Part shown: positions 16,826 through 26,178 of the stretch, in pieces
Layout: each line of letters starts with the position of its first letter
Position numbering within the stretch: the stretch's first letter is position 1
Source of the DNA: Anaeromassilibacillus sp. An172
GTDB taxonomy: Bacteria > Bacillota > Clostridia > Oscillospirales > Acutalibacteraceae
Assembly (NCBI RefSeq): GCF_002160515.1
Contig: NZ_NFKS01000003.1
Coordinates: forward strand, 62,001 to 126,000
DNA length: 64,000 nt
Reading direction: 5' to 3'
Made by a program: the position numbers and the translations under genes
The notes under the pieces: model-generated
What the model saw: the letters and a program-made list of their open reading frames with translations, nothing else
What the model was told of the DNA's origin: nothing
The model's database searches: none

Positions 16826-17150
16826 ACTGCTTTCTATGCTGGGACTTTGCAGAAGAGCCGGCAAATTGATTGTAGGAAACGATATTGCCGAGGACTCAGT
16901 TATAAACGGCAAAGCAGTGCTTGTTATTGCCGCCGGCGACGCTTCACAGAACACCGTTAAAAAGCTGTTTTCTACGGCTCACATGTGCAATGTTAAAACA
17001 CTTGTATTGAATAGAACAAAGGATGAGCTGGGTGTGGCAGTCGGAAAATACTGCGCAGTGGCAGCCATAGTGGATGCGGGGTTTGCAAAGAAAGTTGCAG
17101 AGCTTGCAAAGATAGAGTCAGAACAGGAGGATGCAAATGATAAAGTATAA
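16815..17150 (+). CDS. ylxQ: YlxQ, L7Ae-family K-turn RNA-binding protein
   Basis: L7Ae/L30e-fold protein encoded between rnpM and infB. The N-terminal [19 protein letters not shown] and [17 protein letters not shown] are typical of the bacterial YlxQ group, which binds kink-turn RNA. It is 111 aa, slightly longer than some relatives, with an acidic C-terminus (ESEQEDAND). It overlaps rnpM upstream and infB downstream, indicating tight translational coupling. Its ribosomal role is inferred from family and position. Confidence 0.93.
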   Translation: MNDKLLSMLGLCRRAGKLIVGNDIAEDSVINGKAVLVIAAGDASQNTVKKLFSTAHMCNVKTLVLNRTKDELGVAVGKYCAVAAIVDAGFAKKVAELAKIESEQEDANDKV

Positions 17151-19587
17151 GATACATCAGGTAGCAAAAGATTTGAATGTTCCAAGTAAGGATGTAATAG
17201 ATGCGGTAGCAGAGTATTGTAAGGTGACAAAAAAGTCCATGACCGCATTGGAGGAAAGCGAGCTTAACGCTGTTTTCGAGCATTTTACACAGAAAAATCA
17301 GGTAGCAAATTTTGATGAGTATTTTGCATCAAACAAGGCTGAAGAGACTCAGTCTGAAGATAAAAAGGAAGCTCCTCAGAAAGAGGAAAATTCCCAGAAA
17401 AAGGACAACGACAGACAGCAGAAAAACCGCAGACGTCAGGAGTCCGATAAAAACAACGACAATAGAAACAATAAAAAGCAGAATAACAGAAACGATTTCA
17501 AAAAGCCTTTTGACCAGAACAAAAAGAACCAGCAGCAGACAAACAACCAGCCTGCACAGAAGAGCGAAGCTCAGCCGGAGCCTGTTGTTCAGACAGAGGG
17601 CGCAATAAAGAGCAAAAGAGGAAGCGGAAGAGTTATCGACACAAGAGCCGCAGTTGTTGACGTTGAGAGATACAACGAAAAGTACGACAGACTTGCTTCC
17701 GAGAAGATTAAGACAGACAACACTGTTTCAAAGCAGAAGATAACACAGCGCTCTCAGCAGAGAGGCAAGAAGAACAGCAGAAAGGAAACAGAGGCAGAGC
17801 GTCTTAAGAGAATTGCAAACGAGAGAAAGTCAAAGCCTATCACTGTACTTATTCCTGATGAGATTGTTGTTTCTGAGCTTGCTTCAAGACTTAAGGCTAC
17901 AGTTGCCGAGGTTGTTAAAAAGGCTTTCCTTATGGGAACAATGGTTACAGCCAATGATACAATAGACTTTGATACAGCAAGCCTTATTGCTATGGAATTC
18001 CATGCAAAGGTTGAAAAAGAAGTTATTGTTACAATAGAAGAAAGAATTATCGACGACAGCGAGGACGACGACGAGAACCTGGTTGAGAGAGCTCCGGTTG
18101 TTGTTGTTATGGGTCACGTTGACCACGGTAAAACATCACTTTTGGACGCTATCAGACATGCAAATGTTACAGCTTCCGAGGCCGGCGGTATTACACAGCA
18201 TATCGGTGCTTACAGAGTTAAGGTTCAGGGCAGAGATATCACATTCCTTGATACACCGGGACACGAGGCTTTCACAACCATGAGAGCAAGAGGTGCACAG
18301 GTTACAGATATAGCTATCCTTGTGGTTGCCGCTGACGACGGTATCATGCCTCAGACAGTTGAAGCTATCAACCACGCAAAGGCAGCAGGCGTTTCCGTTA
18401 TTGTTGCAATCAACAAGATGGATAAGCCGGGCGCAAACCCGGAACAGGTTAAGCAGCAGCTTACAGAATATGAGCTTGTTCCTGAAGAGTGGGGCGGCGA
18501 TACACCTTGTATTCCTATCTCTGCAAAGACAAAGCAGGGACTTGACGAGCTTTTGGAAATGGTATTGCTTGTTGCAGATATGAAGGAGCTTAAAGCAAAT
18601 CCTGACCGTGCCGCAAAGGGTACAGTAATCGAAGCACGTCTTGACAAGGGCAGAGGTACAATCGCAACAGTTCTTGTTCAGAATGGTACACTTAGAGTTG
18701 GAGATACTATAGTTGCAGGCACATCCGTAGGACGTGTAAGAGCTATGACCAACGATAAGGGCGAAAAGGTAAAGGAAGCAGGCCCATCTATTCCTGTTGA
18801 GATTACAGGTCTTGACGACGTTCCATCCGGCGGCGATATCTTCAACGCTGTTTCCGACGAGCGTCTTGCAAGAGAGCTTGTAGAGCAGAGAAAGACTGCC
18901 CGTAAGGAAGAGATGTTCAATTCTCAGACAAAGGTTACACTTGATAACCTCTTTGACCAGATGAAGCTTGGCGAGGTTAAGGAGCTTAAAATCATCGTTA
19001 AGGCTGACGTTCAGGGTTCTGTAGAGGCTGTTAAGCAGTCACTTATGAAGCTTTCAAACGACGAGGTTAGAGTAAACGTAATCCACGGCGGCGTTGGCGC
19101 TATCAACGAGTCCGACGTTATGCTTGCAAACGCTTCAAACGCTATTATTGTAGGCTTTAATGTTCGTCCTGACCCTGTTGCAAACGAAAATGCCGAGCGT
19201 GACGGTGTTGACATGCGTCTGTACAGAGTTATTTACGATTGCATCGAAGAGATTGAAGCCGCTATGAAGGGTATGCTCGCTCCTAAGACCAGAGAGGTTA
19301 TTTTGGGTACAGCAGAATGCCGTAACGTAATCAAGGTTAAGAATGTTGGATTTATCGCAGGCAGCTATGTTAAGAGCGGTAAGGTTCAGAGAAACGCCGA
19401 GGTTAGAGTTGTTCGTGACGGTATTATCATTGCCGACGACAAGATTGCTTCACTCCAGAGATTCAAGGACGCTGTTAAGGAAGTTTCCGAGGGCTACGAA
19501 TGTGGTATCGGACTTGAAAGATTTAACGACCTTAAAGAGGGAGATATCTTCGAGGTTTACACAATAGAAGAATACAGAGAAGACTGA
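17137..19587 (+). CDS. infB: Translation initiation factor IF-2
   Basis: GTPase that brings initiator tRNA to the 30S subunit. The N-terminal small helical domain ([21 protein letters not shown]) is followed by a long polar Lys/Asn/Gln-rich linker (about residues 75-230). The G domain carries [26 protein letters not shown] and AINKMDKP. Domains II-IV then follow, ending [19 protein letters not shown] 17137 is chosen: AGGAGG at 17124-17129 is too close for the in-frame ATG at 17131. It overlaps ylxQ by 14 bases. Length 816 aa is normal for Firmicutes. Confidence 0.97.
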   Translation: MIKYKIHQVAKDLNVPSKDVIDAVAEYCKVTKKSMTALEESELNAVFEHFTQKNQVANFDEYFASNKAEETQSEDKKEAPQKEENSQKKDNDRQQKNRRRQESDKNNDNRNNKKQNNRNDFKKPFDQNKKNQQQTNNQPAQKSEAQPEPVVQTEGAIKSKRGSGRVIDTRAAVVDVERYNEKYDRLASEKIKTDNTVSKQKITQRSQQRGKKNSRKETEAERLKRIANERKSKPITVLIPDEIVVSELASRLKATVAEVVKKAFLMGTMVTANDTIDFDTASLIAMEFHAKVEKEVIVTIEERIIDDSEDDDENLVERAPVVVVMGHVDHGKTSLLDAIRHANVTASEAGGITQHIGAYRVKVQGRDITFLDTPGHEAFTTMRARGAQVTDIAILVVAADDGIMPQTVEAINHAKAAGVSVIVAINKMDKPGANPEQVKQQLTEYELVPEEWGGDTPCIPISAKTKQGLDELLEMVLLVADMKELKANPDRAAKGTVIEARLDKGRGTIATVLVQNGTLRVGDTIVAGTSVGRVRAMTNDKGEKVKEAGPSIPVEITGLDDVPSGGDIFNAVSDERLARELVEQRKTARKEEMFNSQTKVTLDNLFDQMKLGEVKELKIIVKADVQGSVEAVKQSLMKLSNDEVRVNVIHGGVGAINESDVMLANASNAIIVGFNVRPDPVANENAERDGVDMRLYRVIYDCIEEIEAAMKGMLAPKTREVILGTAECRNVIKVKNVGFIAGSYVKSGKVQRNAEVRVVRDGIIIADDKIASLQRFKDAVKEVSEGYECGIGLERFNDLKEGDIFEVYTIEEYRED

Positions 19588-19600
19588 TAAATATAAGGAA

Positions 19601-19629
19601 AAGACGCCCGCTTTTTTAACGGGCGTCTT
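19601..19629 (+). promoter_or_regulatory. Intercistronic hairpin between infB and rbfA
   Basis: Perfect ten-base-pair stem AAGACGCCCG (19601-19610) with CGGGCGTCTT (19620-19629), loop CTTTTTTAA. No T tract follows (AGTAATAC), so it is a poor intrinsic terminator. It may be a factor-dependent terminator or an mRNA-end or processing structure inside the operon. Confidence 0.7.
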
Positions 19630-19650
19630 AGTAATACAGCGAGGTTTAAA

Positions 19651-20034
19651 ATGGCAAATCATAAACTTGGAAGAACTACAGAGGATATTAAAAGAGAACT
19701 TACGGATATACTGCGCCATGTAAAAGACCCGAGAGTCAGCGATGCCTTTATCTCAATTATCCGTGTAGAGGTTACAAACGACCTTTCATACTGCAATGTT
19801 TATATAAGCGCAATGGAAGGACTTGAAAGGGCAAAGCTGGCTTTAAAGGGACTTAAATCCGCTTCAGGATTTATAAGACGTGAGCTTGGAAACAGACTTA
19901 AGCTCAGACATGTGCCGGAGCTTATTTTCCACGCAACAGATTCAATAGAGTACAGCGCAAATATTTCAAGAATACTCAACAGCCTTGACATAAAAGGGGA
20001 TGAGGAAGAAGATGAGCAAGACAATAACCCTTGA
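19651..20034 (+). CDS. rbfA: Ribosome-binding factor A
   Basis: RbfA is a KH-fold protein needed for 16S rRNA 5'-end processing and 30S maturation. The family features are LGRTTEDIKRELTDILRHVKDPRV, the central VTNDLSYCNVYIS, and RELGNRLKLRHVPELIFHATDSIEYSANISRIL. At 127 aa it has the normal length, with an acidic tail (DEEEDEQDNNP). The 3' end overlaps nrnA by 23 bases. The position after infB is conserved. Confidence 0.96.
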   Translation: MANHKLGRTTEDIKRELTDILRHVKDPRVSDAFISIIRVEVTNDLSYCNVYISAMEGLERAKLALKGLKSASGFIRRELGNRLKLRHVPELIFHATDSIEYSANISRILNSLDIKGDEEEDEQDNNP

Positions 20035-20980
20035 TGAAGCCGCAAAGCTGCTGCTTTCATGGAATAATATTGAAATTTTAACACATCAAAGCCCAGACGG
20101 AGATACTCTCGGAAGCGGTTACGCCCTTGCCTGCGCCTTGAAAGCAAAAGGCAAAAACGTAAGGGTGATTACCTGTGAAGAAATCGTGGGAAACTTCGCC
20201 TTTTTAAAGGACGGTTTGGAAACAGATGAAGATTTTGTCTGTGAGAAAGTGGTAAGCGTTGACGTGGCAACACCGTCGCTTTTAGGTGTAAACAGAGAAA
20301 AATATGAAAATATAATAGACTTGTGCCTTGACCACCATGTCACAAACGATATGGAAGCCACATACAAGTATGTGGACAGCGAAAGTGCGGCGGCAGGAGA
20401 AATAGTTTTAAAGCTTATAGACGCTTTGGGTGTTGAGATAGACAAGCATATTGCAAACTGTCTTTACACTGCAATAACCACAGATACCGGCTGTTTTAAA
20501 TATTCAAACACAACCGGAGATACTCTCCGCGCGGCGGCAAGACTGCTGGATTTAGGCTGCGACAGCCAGATGATTAACTATACATTTTTTGAGCTTACCA
20601 CAAGAAAAAGGGTTGAGCTGGAAAAATATATCTATGACACCATGGAGTTCTGCTGTGGCGGAAAGTGTGCTGTTATTTATATCACCTGTGATATTGTAAA
20701 TAAATTTCAGCTTACAGATGACGATATGGGCGGCATTGAGAGTATTCCCAGAAGAATTGAGGGAGTCCGCCTTGGCTTGACCATAAAGGAAAAGTCTGAA
20801 AATCTCTGCAAAATTTCCGCAAGAACCAACGGTGACGTAAGCGCAAACGAATTTTGCAAAAACTTCGGCGGCGGCGGTCATGCTGCTGCGGCAGGATGCG
20901 CCATAAATGAAAATATCCAAAAGGTCAGAGAGATGATTATTTCAAAGGCAGAAGAGGTGCTCAATGAAGGAAACTGCTGA
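20012..20980 (+). CDS. nrnA: DHH/DHHA1 phosphoesterase NrnA (nanoRNase / pAp phosphatase)
   Basis: Bifunctional oligoribonuclease and 3'-phosphoadenosine-5'-phosphate phosphatase in Firmicutes. It has the DHH motifs THQSPDGDTLGSG, VSVDVATP and LCLDHHVTND, then TAITTDTGCFKYSNT, and the C-terminal DHHA1 substrate domain with FGGGGHAAAAGC. ATG 20012 (MSKTITL) is preferred, with GAGGA at 20002-20006, giving 322 aa. It overlaps rbfA at the start and truB at the end by 17 bases, so the three genes are translationally coupled. The rbfA-nrnA-truB order is common in this phylum. Confidence 0.94.
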   Translation: MSKTITLDEAAKLLLSWNNIEILTHQSPDGDTLGSGYALACALKAKGKNVRVITCEEIVGNFAFLKDGLETDEDFVCEKVVSVDVATPSLLGVNREKYENIIDLCLDHHVTNDMEATYKYVDSESAAAGEIVLKLIDALGVEIDKHIANCLYTAITTDTGCFKYSNTTGDTLRAAARLLDLGCDSQMINYTFFELTTRKRVELEKYIYDTMEFCCGGKCAVIYITCDIVNKFQLTDDDMGGIESIPRRIEGVRLGLTIKEKSENLCKISARTNGDVSANEFCKNFGGGGHAAAAGCAINENIQKVREMIISKAEEVLNEGNC

Positions 20981-21884
20981 GTTAAACGGTGTTATAGTGG
21001 TAAATAAACCCATGGACTACACATCCTTTGATGTAATCGCTGTAATGCGTGGACTTTTGGGACAGAGAAAAATAGGTCACTGCGGCACCTTAGACCCAAA
21101 CGCCACAGGAGTGCTTCCACTGCTTTTGGGAAATGCAACAAAGGCTCAGGATATTGTGCCAAACCACGACAAGGAGTATGTGGCAGGATTTAAACTGGGG
21201 ATGACCTCGGATACACTGGATATCTGGGGGAAAATCCTTACAGAGAATAAATCTCAGGTGTCCAAAGCTGAGGCTGAGGAAGCCTTGAAAAAATTTGTGG
21301 GAGAAATTGAACAGATTCCCCCCATGTATTCTGCGGTTCAGATTGACGGAAAAAGGCTCTATGATTTGGCAAGAGAGGGCAAAGAAGTTGAAAGACAAAG
21401 CCGAAAGGTTACGGTCTATAACGCCGAGCTTTTGAGCTTTGACCCTGAGAACCAAAGCGGAACCATAAGAGTTAAATGTTCAAAAGGCACTTATATACGC
21501 ACAATAATCGACGACTTGGGAAAAGAGCTTGACTGTGGTGCAGTTATGAACTCATTGCAGAGGGTTTCCGCCTGCGGCTACAATATTGAGGACGCAGTGG
21601 ATTTTCTCAAGGCGAGGGAAGAGGAAAACAGGGAAAAGCTTTTGACCCATGTAATGCCTGTTGAAAGTCTTTTCACGGTCTATGGATACGTTGCTGTTTC
21701 AGAGCCTCAGGCAAAGAGATTTTCAAACGGCGGCGAGCTGGATATAAACAGAACCTTTTTAGGGAAAAAAGGCTGTGAAGACGGCGAAATTTATCGTATC
21801 AAGACGAAGGACGGGGTTTTCTTAGGACTTGGAAAAGTGAATAAAGAAAAGAATGTTATTAAATTCTATAAAAAGTTTAGCTGA
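20964..21884 (+). CDS. truB: tRNA pseudouridine-55 synthase TruB
   Basis: Converts uridine 55 to pseudouridine in the T-loop of tRNAs. Signatures are GVIVVNKPMDYTSFDVIAVM, the catalytic-aspartate motif HCGTLDPNATGVLPLLLGNATK, and EYVAGFKLGMTSDTLD. YLKGTYIRTI-like KCSKGTYIRTIIDDLG and a C-terminal PUA-type domain follow. GAGG lies upstream inside the nrnA 3' end. At 306 aa it matches the family. A ribF gene, often next in the operon, is absent; a macrodomain gene follows instead. Confidence 0.96.
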   Translation: MKETAELNGVIVVNKPMDYTSFDVIAVMRGLLGQRKIGHCGTLDPNATGVLPLLLGNATKAQDIVPNHDKEYVAGFKLGMTSDTLDIWGKILTENKSQVSKAEAEEALKKFVGEIEQIPPMYSAVQIDGKRLYDLAREGKEVERQSRKVTVYNAELLSFDPENQSGTIRVKCSKGTYIRTIIDDLGKELDCGAVMNSLQRVSACGYNIEDAVDFLKAREEENREKLLTHVMPVESLFTVYGYVAVSEPQAKRFSNGGELDINRTFLGKKGCEDGEIYRIKTKDGVFLGLGKVNKEKNVIKFYKKFS

Positions 21885-21911
21885 CGAACTTTTACTTAGG
21901 AGGAATTTGGT

Positions 21912-22415
21912 ATGAGTCTTAGAATAATTCAGGGAGATATTACAAAGCTCAACGTAGACGCCATTGTAAACGCCGCAAAATCAAGCCTTATGGGCGGAGG
22001 CGGAGTAGACGGCTGTATCCACCGTGCCGCCGGAAAGGGACTTTTGGAGGAATGTTCAAAGCTTGGCGGCTGTCCTACCGGAGAGTCAAAAACCACAGGA
22101 GCATATAACCTGCCATGCAAGTATGTAATACATACGGTTGGCCCTGTCTGGAACGGCGGAGATTGGGGAGAGCAAAGGCTTTTGGAGTCCTGCTATAACT
22201 GCTCTTTGATTGAAGCCTTGAGACACTCATGCAAAACAGTTGCTTTTCCGCTGATTTCGGCAGGAGCTTACGGCTATCCGAAAGAAGAGGCTTTAAAAGT
22301 TGCCGTGGACTCAATCGTGACTTTCCAAAGCTATGACAAGCTTCAGGTTTTGCTGGTTCTTTTCGATATTGATACATATAAATTAGCCGTGGACATGTTC
22401 CCACAGTATATTTAA
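21912..22415 (+). CDS. Macrodomain protein (O-acetyl-ADP-ribose deacetylase-like)
   Basis: Stand-alone macrodomain. Visible are the N-terminal [21 protein letters not shown], the glycine-rich loop [15 protein letters not shown] that binds ADP-ribose, the [10 protein letters not shown] strand, and [17 protein letters not shown]. This set fits the MacroD/YmdB group that removes acetyl from O-acetyl-ADP-ribose or ADP-ribose from proteins. The substrate here is inferred only from the family. AGGAGG sits nine bases before the ATG. It ends at a strong terminator facing gdhA. Confidence 0.92.
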   Translation: MSLRIIQGDITKLNVDAIVNAAKSSLMGGGGVDGCIHRAAGKGLLEECSKLGGCPTGESKTTGAYNLPCKYVIHTVGPVWNGGDWGEQRLLESCYNCSLIEALRHSCKTVAFPLISAGAYGYPKEEALKVAVDSIVTFQSYDKLQVLLVLFDIDTYKLAVDMFPQYI

Positions 22416-22432
22416 TTTTTATATTAAATCAA

Positions 22433-22463
22433 AACACCCCCGCAGGTTTCCTGCGGGGGTGTT
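22433..22463 (+). terminator. Strong terminator between macrodomain gene and gdhA
   Basis: Fourteen-base-pair perfect stem AACACCCCCGCAGG with CCTGCGGGGGTGTT and loop TTT. The genes on either side converge, so it may serve both. The T run after the stem is short. Confidence 0.85.
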
Positions 22464-22510
22464 CTATATGGATAAAGAGTAAACAATGTAAACTATTATA
22501 TACTATGAGA

Positions 22511-23857
22511 TTAGATAAGACCCTCTGCCATCATAGCGTCTGCAACCTTCTTGAAGCCTGCAATGTTTGCACCTGCAACAAGGTCATAACCGAGGCCATA
22601 TTCCTCAGCTGCTTCTGCTGACATGTCGTGGATGTTCTTCATAATCTGCTTGAGTTTAGCGTCAACCTCTTCAGCAGTCCATGAATATCTCATTGAGTTC
22701 TGGCACATCTCGAGAGCAGATGTAGCAACGCCGCCTGCGTTTGCAGCCTTTGAAGGAGCAACAGCAAGGAGGTTAGCCTTGAGATACTCAAGAGCCTCGT
22801 TAGATGTAGGCATGTTGGAAACTTCGATGTAGTACTTAGTGCCGTTCTCAACAATCTTCTTAGCCTCTTCCATACCAACTTCGTTCTGAGTTGCGCATGG
22901 GAGAACGATATCGCCCTTAACGCCCCATGGCTTCTCGCCCTTATGGTACTCAACGCCGAACTTGTCAGCATACATCTTTGCGCTTCCGTGACCGCATGCA
23001 CGCATGTAGAGGAGGTAGTTGATCTTCTCTTCTGTTACAACACCGTCCGGATCGTAAGCATAACCGTCAGAACCGGAAATTGTGATAACCTTTGCGCCGA
23101 GCTCAGCAAGCTTCAAAGCAGCCCCCCATGTTACGTTGCCGTAACCGGAAGCAACAACTGTCTTGCCCTTAATATCGTCGCCGAAGTGCTTCAATACTTC
23201 GAGGAGATAGTAGATTGCACCGAAACCGGTAGCTTCTGGACGGATGAGGGAACCGCCGTAGCTGAGACCCTTACCTGTGAGAACACCGTTCTCAAATGCG
23301 CTTCTGATTCTCTTGTACTGACCGTACATATAGCCAATCTCACGGCCGCCAACGCCGATATCACCGGCAGGAACGTCTGTGTCAGGTCCGATGTACTTAT
23401 AAAGTTCTGTCATGAAAGACTGGCAGAAACGCATGATTTCAGCGTCTGACTTGCCCTTAGGGTCGAAGTCGGAACCGCCCTTACCACCGCCGATTGGAAG
23501 ACCTGTAAGGCTGTTCTTGAAAGTCTGCTCAAAACCGAGGAACTTAATAATACCCTGATATACGCTTGGGTGGAAACGGAGACCGCCCTTGTAAGGTCCG
23601 ATAGCACCATTAAACTGGCATCTGAAACCTCTGTTAACCTGTACATTGCCGTTATCGTCCATCCATGATACACGGAAAGAGAAAAGTCTGTCAGGCTCTA
23701 CCATTCTCTCAAGAAGACCTGCTTTTTCATACTCTGGGTGCTTGTCGAAAACAACCTCAAGTGACTTAAATACTTCTTCTACGCTCTGAATAAATTCCGG
23801 CTCGCCTGCATTGCGCTTCTTCACGGTGTCCAGAACTCTCTGCATATAATCATTCAT
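22511..23857 (-). CDS. gdhA: NADP-specific glutamate dehydrogenase
   Basis: Reductive amination of 2-oxoglutarate with ammonium and NADPH to glutamate, a main ammonia-assimilation route in gut Clostridia. The sequence matches the 450-residue hexameric class: FRCQFNGAIGPYKGGLRFHP, then LPIGGGKGGSDFDPKGKS with the catalytic lysine region, DTDVPAGDIGVGGREIGYMYGQYKR-type residues, and the Rossmann VVASGYGNVTWGAALKLAELG. Conserved acidic/neutral residues in the dinucleotide loop fit the NADP form, but cofactor use is inferred. The ribosome site GGGAGG lies before ATG 23857. It has its own promoter and is monocistronic. Confidence 0.96.
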   Translation of the reverse strand: MNDYMQRVLDTVKKRNAGEPEFIQSVEEVFKSLEVVFDKHPEYEKAGLLERMVEPDRLFSFRVSWMDDNGNVQVNRGFRCQFNGAIGPYKGGLRFHPSVYQGIIKFLGFEQTFKNSLTGLPIGGGKGGSDFDPKGKSDAEIMRFCQSFMTELYKYIGPDTDVPAGDIGVGGREIGYMYGQYKRIRSAFENGVLTGKGLSYGGSLIRPEATGFGAIYYLLEVLKHFGDDIKGKTVVASGYGNVTWGAALKLAELGAKVITISGSDGYAYDPDGVVTEEKINYLLYMRACGHGSAKMYADKFGVEYHKGEKPWGVKGDIVLPCATQNEVGMEEAKKIVENGTKYYIEVSNMPTSNEALEYLKANLLAVAPSKAANAGGVATSALEMCQNSMRYSWTAEEVDAKLKQIMKNIHDMSAEAAEEYGLGYDLVAGANIAGFKKVADAMMAEGLI

Positions 23858-23910
23858 TGGAATTGACCTCCCTGTTAATTTTTATGGCCGTGATTTTGTT
23901 CACGTACATA

Positions 23911-23939
23911 ATTTTACTATCAGTCCGGCTCTTTGTCAA
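23911..23939 (-). promoter_or_regulatory. Sigma-A promoter of gdhA
   Basis: On the minus strand TTGACA (plus 23934-23939), 17-base spacer, TAAAAT (plus 23911-23916). The leader would be about 45 bases. Confidence 0.85.
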
Positions 23940-24125
23940 TAGAAAACTGTCTATTATTTCAAGGAATTTCAAAAAAAATTCATTTTCTGGAAAAAAAGCA
24001 GATAAAAAAATGCTTTTATAGGGTTTTATGCAATTTAAAAAACTAAACTTGCATGATTTTATCCTGTTAATGCTTTTATGCAACAAAGTATGACTATAAT
24101 TTGAATTTTTGGATTATATATATGC

Positions 24126-24151
24126 ACATATTATTATGTTAAACATATGAT
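24126..24151 (+). promoter_or_regulatory. Possible sigma-E-type promoter of cotJ operon
   Basis: ACATATT (24126-24132) and CATATGAT (24144-24151) resemble sigma-E -35 and -10 elements. The 11-base gap is shorter than the usual 13-15, so this is tentative. cotJ is sigma-E-dependent in Bacillus subtilis. Confidence 0.3.
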
Positions 24152-24195
24152 ATAGAGGAAGTCGATTAACCATTAAGAAAAATAAGGAGGATATT

Positions 24196-24399
24196 ATGGA
24201 CAACATGGAAAAAATCATGGGGGAATACGGCATTAAACCATTTCCGGAAATAACCTCAGAGGCGATGGCTTATGTTTCCTACCAGCCAAACGGCGCAGAT
24301 ACCCTTGACCCATTACAGGGTTTTGAAGTGGGAACTATGTTTAAATCCCTTAACAAACCCTTTTACGGCAAAAAATGCAGAGGTGATATGAATGACTGA
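24196..24399 (+). CDS. cotJA: Spore coat associated protein CotJA
   Basis: Small 67-aa protein. The central AMAYVSYQPNGADTLDPLQG, then FEVGTMFKSLNKPFYGKKC, fits the CotJA pattern (aromatic-rich AYVPWQ..., DP..G...GT.F..L..PF.G). AGGAGG at 24184-24189 gives a strong start. It overlaps cotJB by 8 bases, and the pair is followed by the beginning of cotJC, the standard cotJA-B-C order. Family knowledge: products of the operon are made in the mother cell and enter the inner spore coat. The assignment rests on the pattern plus context. Confidence 0.82.
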   Translation: MDNMEKIMGEYGIKPFPEITSEAMAYVSYQPNGADTLDPLQGFEVGTMFKSLNKPFYGKKCRGDMND

Positions 24400-24646
24400 A
24401 CGACAAATCCTTATGAAAAAGCTGTCTACCTACGCTTTCGCCGCTGACGACCTGCATTTGTTTTTGGATACTCACCCAAACGATAGAGAAACTGCGGCAA
24501 AACTTGTTCGATATAAAGAAAAGCTAAGACCCTTGGTTGAGGAATACGAGAGCAAATTCGGCCCACTTACTGCCGACGAGAAAAACGGCAACCGCTGGGG
24601 CTGGATTCAAAGTCCCTGGCCATGGGAAATAGAGGAGGGCAAATAA
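24392..24646 (+). CDS. cotJB: Spore coat protein CotJB
   Basis: 84-aa protein with the CotJB hallmark LHLFLDTHPNDRETAAKL, a middle helix, and the C-terminal KFGPLTADEKNGNRWGWIQSPWPWE split over two loops, ending in the conserved SPWPWE. It starts inside the cotJA stop region. Its stop overlaps the ATG of cotJC (TAATG at 24644-24648), with GAGGAGG before it. The operon structure is therefore intact up to cotJC, and only cotJC is interrupted. Confidence 0.9.
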   Translation: MTERQILMKKLSTYAFAADDLHLFLDTHPNDRETAAKLVRYKEKLRPLVEEYESKFGPLTADEKNGNRWGWIQSPWPWEIEEGK

Positions 24647-24762
24647 TGTTTGTATATGAAAAGCGTCTTCAGTATCCGGTAAATATAAAAACCACAAACC
24701 CGAAGCTTGCAAAAATTATAATAACTCAGTATGGCGGGCCTTTTGGAAAAAGGTTATTGTAA
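24646..24762 (+). pseudogene. cotJC: cotJC piece 1 (5' part, interrupted)
   Basis: The frame encodes MFVYEKRLQYPVNIKT, then NPKLAKIIITQYGG, which is the start of CotJC, the manganese-catalase-like coat protein. Homology ends at the GGCGG core (24733-24737). Beyond it the frame runs PFGKRLL and stops at 24760-24762. It has a perfect operon position after cotJB. The continuation of the family sequence (GGPDGELGASLRY) is found 4.0 kb away at 28766, and the next part at 49523. In the integrated state only a 38-residue peptide could be made. Listed as pseudogene for lack of a better type; it may be a rearranging gene. Confidence 0.9.
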
Positions 24763-26123
24763 ATATCCTCCTTGAAAAATACAGCGAGTTTTTCTTCCGG
24801 GCGATAAAAAACAATTTTGTCAATTATGGCGGAAAGAATAGCTTCCTTTTGATTGGGTTTAAGTTTTTCGGAGTTAAAAATAATATTAAATAAATCTGCG
24901 GATGAGGGAACAATATTTTTCTTTTCAAAATTTTTTTTGGCAAAATTAGAATCAAAATTTTTAATCTCTAAAGATGCCTTTTTAAGCTCTTCAATGGGGT
25001 AAATGCCCTCTTCGTAAGCTTTTTTTACTCTTTCATATTTTAGCTGTAACTGTTTTTGCAGTTTTGCAATATTAACAGGTAAGTTTTCTGTTTCTTGTAA
25101 ATTGATTTTTTCTGCACCGCTGAAAATTTCGGCAAAAATCATAGTTAAAGATTTTTTAAGACGGTTTATTGAAACACTGTGAGAAACTGTGCATTTGTGT
25201 TTTATGTAATTGATGCATTGAAGATTTTTACCATCACCGCAGATACAGAATTTTCCCCCGCAGGAGGAACAGCGCAGAAATTTCAGAAAACAGCAATCCG
25301 TCTGTTTTTTCGTGATTTTTCTCTTTTTTTGATTTTTGATGATTGATTGAGCTTGTTTGTAATCGTTTTCGCTTATTATTGGCTCATGAACTCCAAAACA
25401 GGTTACATTATCCCAAACAACATAACCTGCATAGACCGGATTTTTAAGAAGATAAAGTACAGAACGTGAAGTCCATGGATTTCCTTTTGAAGTTTTAACG
25501 CCTGTTTTATTTAGAATTTCGCTGATTTCCTCTGTGCTTTTTCCCGATAAAAACAGGCTGTAAATCAGTTTTACATATTCCTTTTCCGTGTCAAAGGGAA
25601 CAAGACTGCCTTTTAAAAATCTATAGCCGAATGGCGCCCTGCTTTGAAATTTTCCTTTTTCTGCTCTTTTGGTCATTCCTCTTTTGACCTCTTCGCCTAA
25701 GTTTACAGAGTAAAATTCATCCATCGCCTCAATCATGGCTTCCATTAAAACGGACATTTTGTCATCGCCTATGTCCTCGCTGACTGAAATCACCCTGATA
25801 CCGTATTTTTTTCTGAGCATTGATTTATAAAGTATGCTGTCCTCACGGTTTCTGGCAAATCTTGAAAATTTCCAAACAAGAATTGCTTTAAATGGTGTGG
25901 GTTTATTCTTTGCTTTTTCAATCATGGACTTGAAGCCTTCACGTTTATCAGTAGATTTTCCGCTTATGCCGTTATCGCAGAATATATTTTCTTTTTTTAT
26001 GCTGTAGCCATGGCTTTCAGCATAGGATAAAATTCTGTCAAGCTGGCTTTCGGGGCTGAACTCTCTCTGTTCATCGGTGGAAACCCTTATGTATGCGGCG
26101 GCTTCCCTCTTGTTGTCTGTCAT
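24726..26123 (-). CDS. Large serine recombinase 1 (integrase of the 4-kb cotJC element)
   Basis: 465-aa site-specific recombinase. The N-terminal resolvase domain has the catalytic serine in AAYIRVSTDEQ and the arginine pair in KFSRFARNREDS. The recombinase domain follows (APFGYRFLKG, NPWTSRSVLYLLKNPVYAGY). A zinc ribbon shows CSSCGGKFCICGDGKNLQC, and then comes a coiled-coil (about residues 355-400). Its stop codon lies in cotJC piece 1, seven bases outside the GGCGG core, so the last codons (PPY) are supplied by the host gene. In the predicted circle the C-terminus would instead read PPNIHRLL. This position is typical for an integrase next to its attachment site. It reads divergently from the small gene at 26179. 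Confidence 0.95.
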   Translation of the reverse strand: MTDNKREAAAYIRVSTDEQREFSPESQLDRILSYAESHGYSIKKENIFCDNGISGKSTDKREGFKSMIEKAKNKPTPFKAILVWKFSRFARNREDSILYKSMLRKKYGIRVISVSEDIGDDKMSVLMEAMIEAMDEFYSVNLGEEVKRGMTKRAEKGKFQSRAPFGYRFLKGSLVPFDTEKEYVKLIYSLFLSGKSTEEISEILNKTGVKTSKGNPWTSRSVLYLLKNPVYAGYVVWDNVTCFGVHEPIISENDYKQAQSIIKNQKKRKITKKQTDCCFLKFLRCSSCGGKFCICGDGKNLQCINYIKHKCTVSHSVSINRLKKSLTMIFAEIFSGAEKINLQETENLPVNIAKLQKQLQLKYERVKKAYEEGIYPIEELKKASLEIKNFDSNFAKKNFEKKNIVPSSADLFNIIFNSEKLKPNQKEAILSAIIDKIVFYRPEEKLAVFFKEDIYNNLFPKGPPY

Positions 26124-26178
26124 AAAATCACCGTAACAATTTTCTTTGATAATACATAGTATACCAAGGGGAGAAAAT

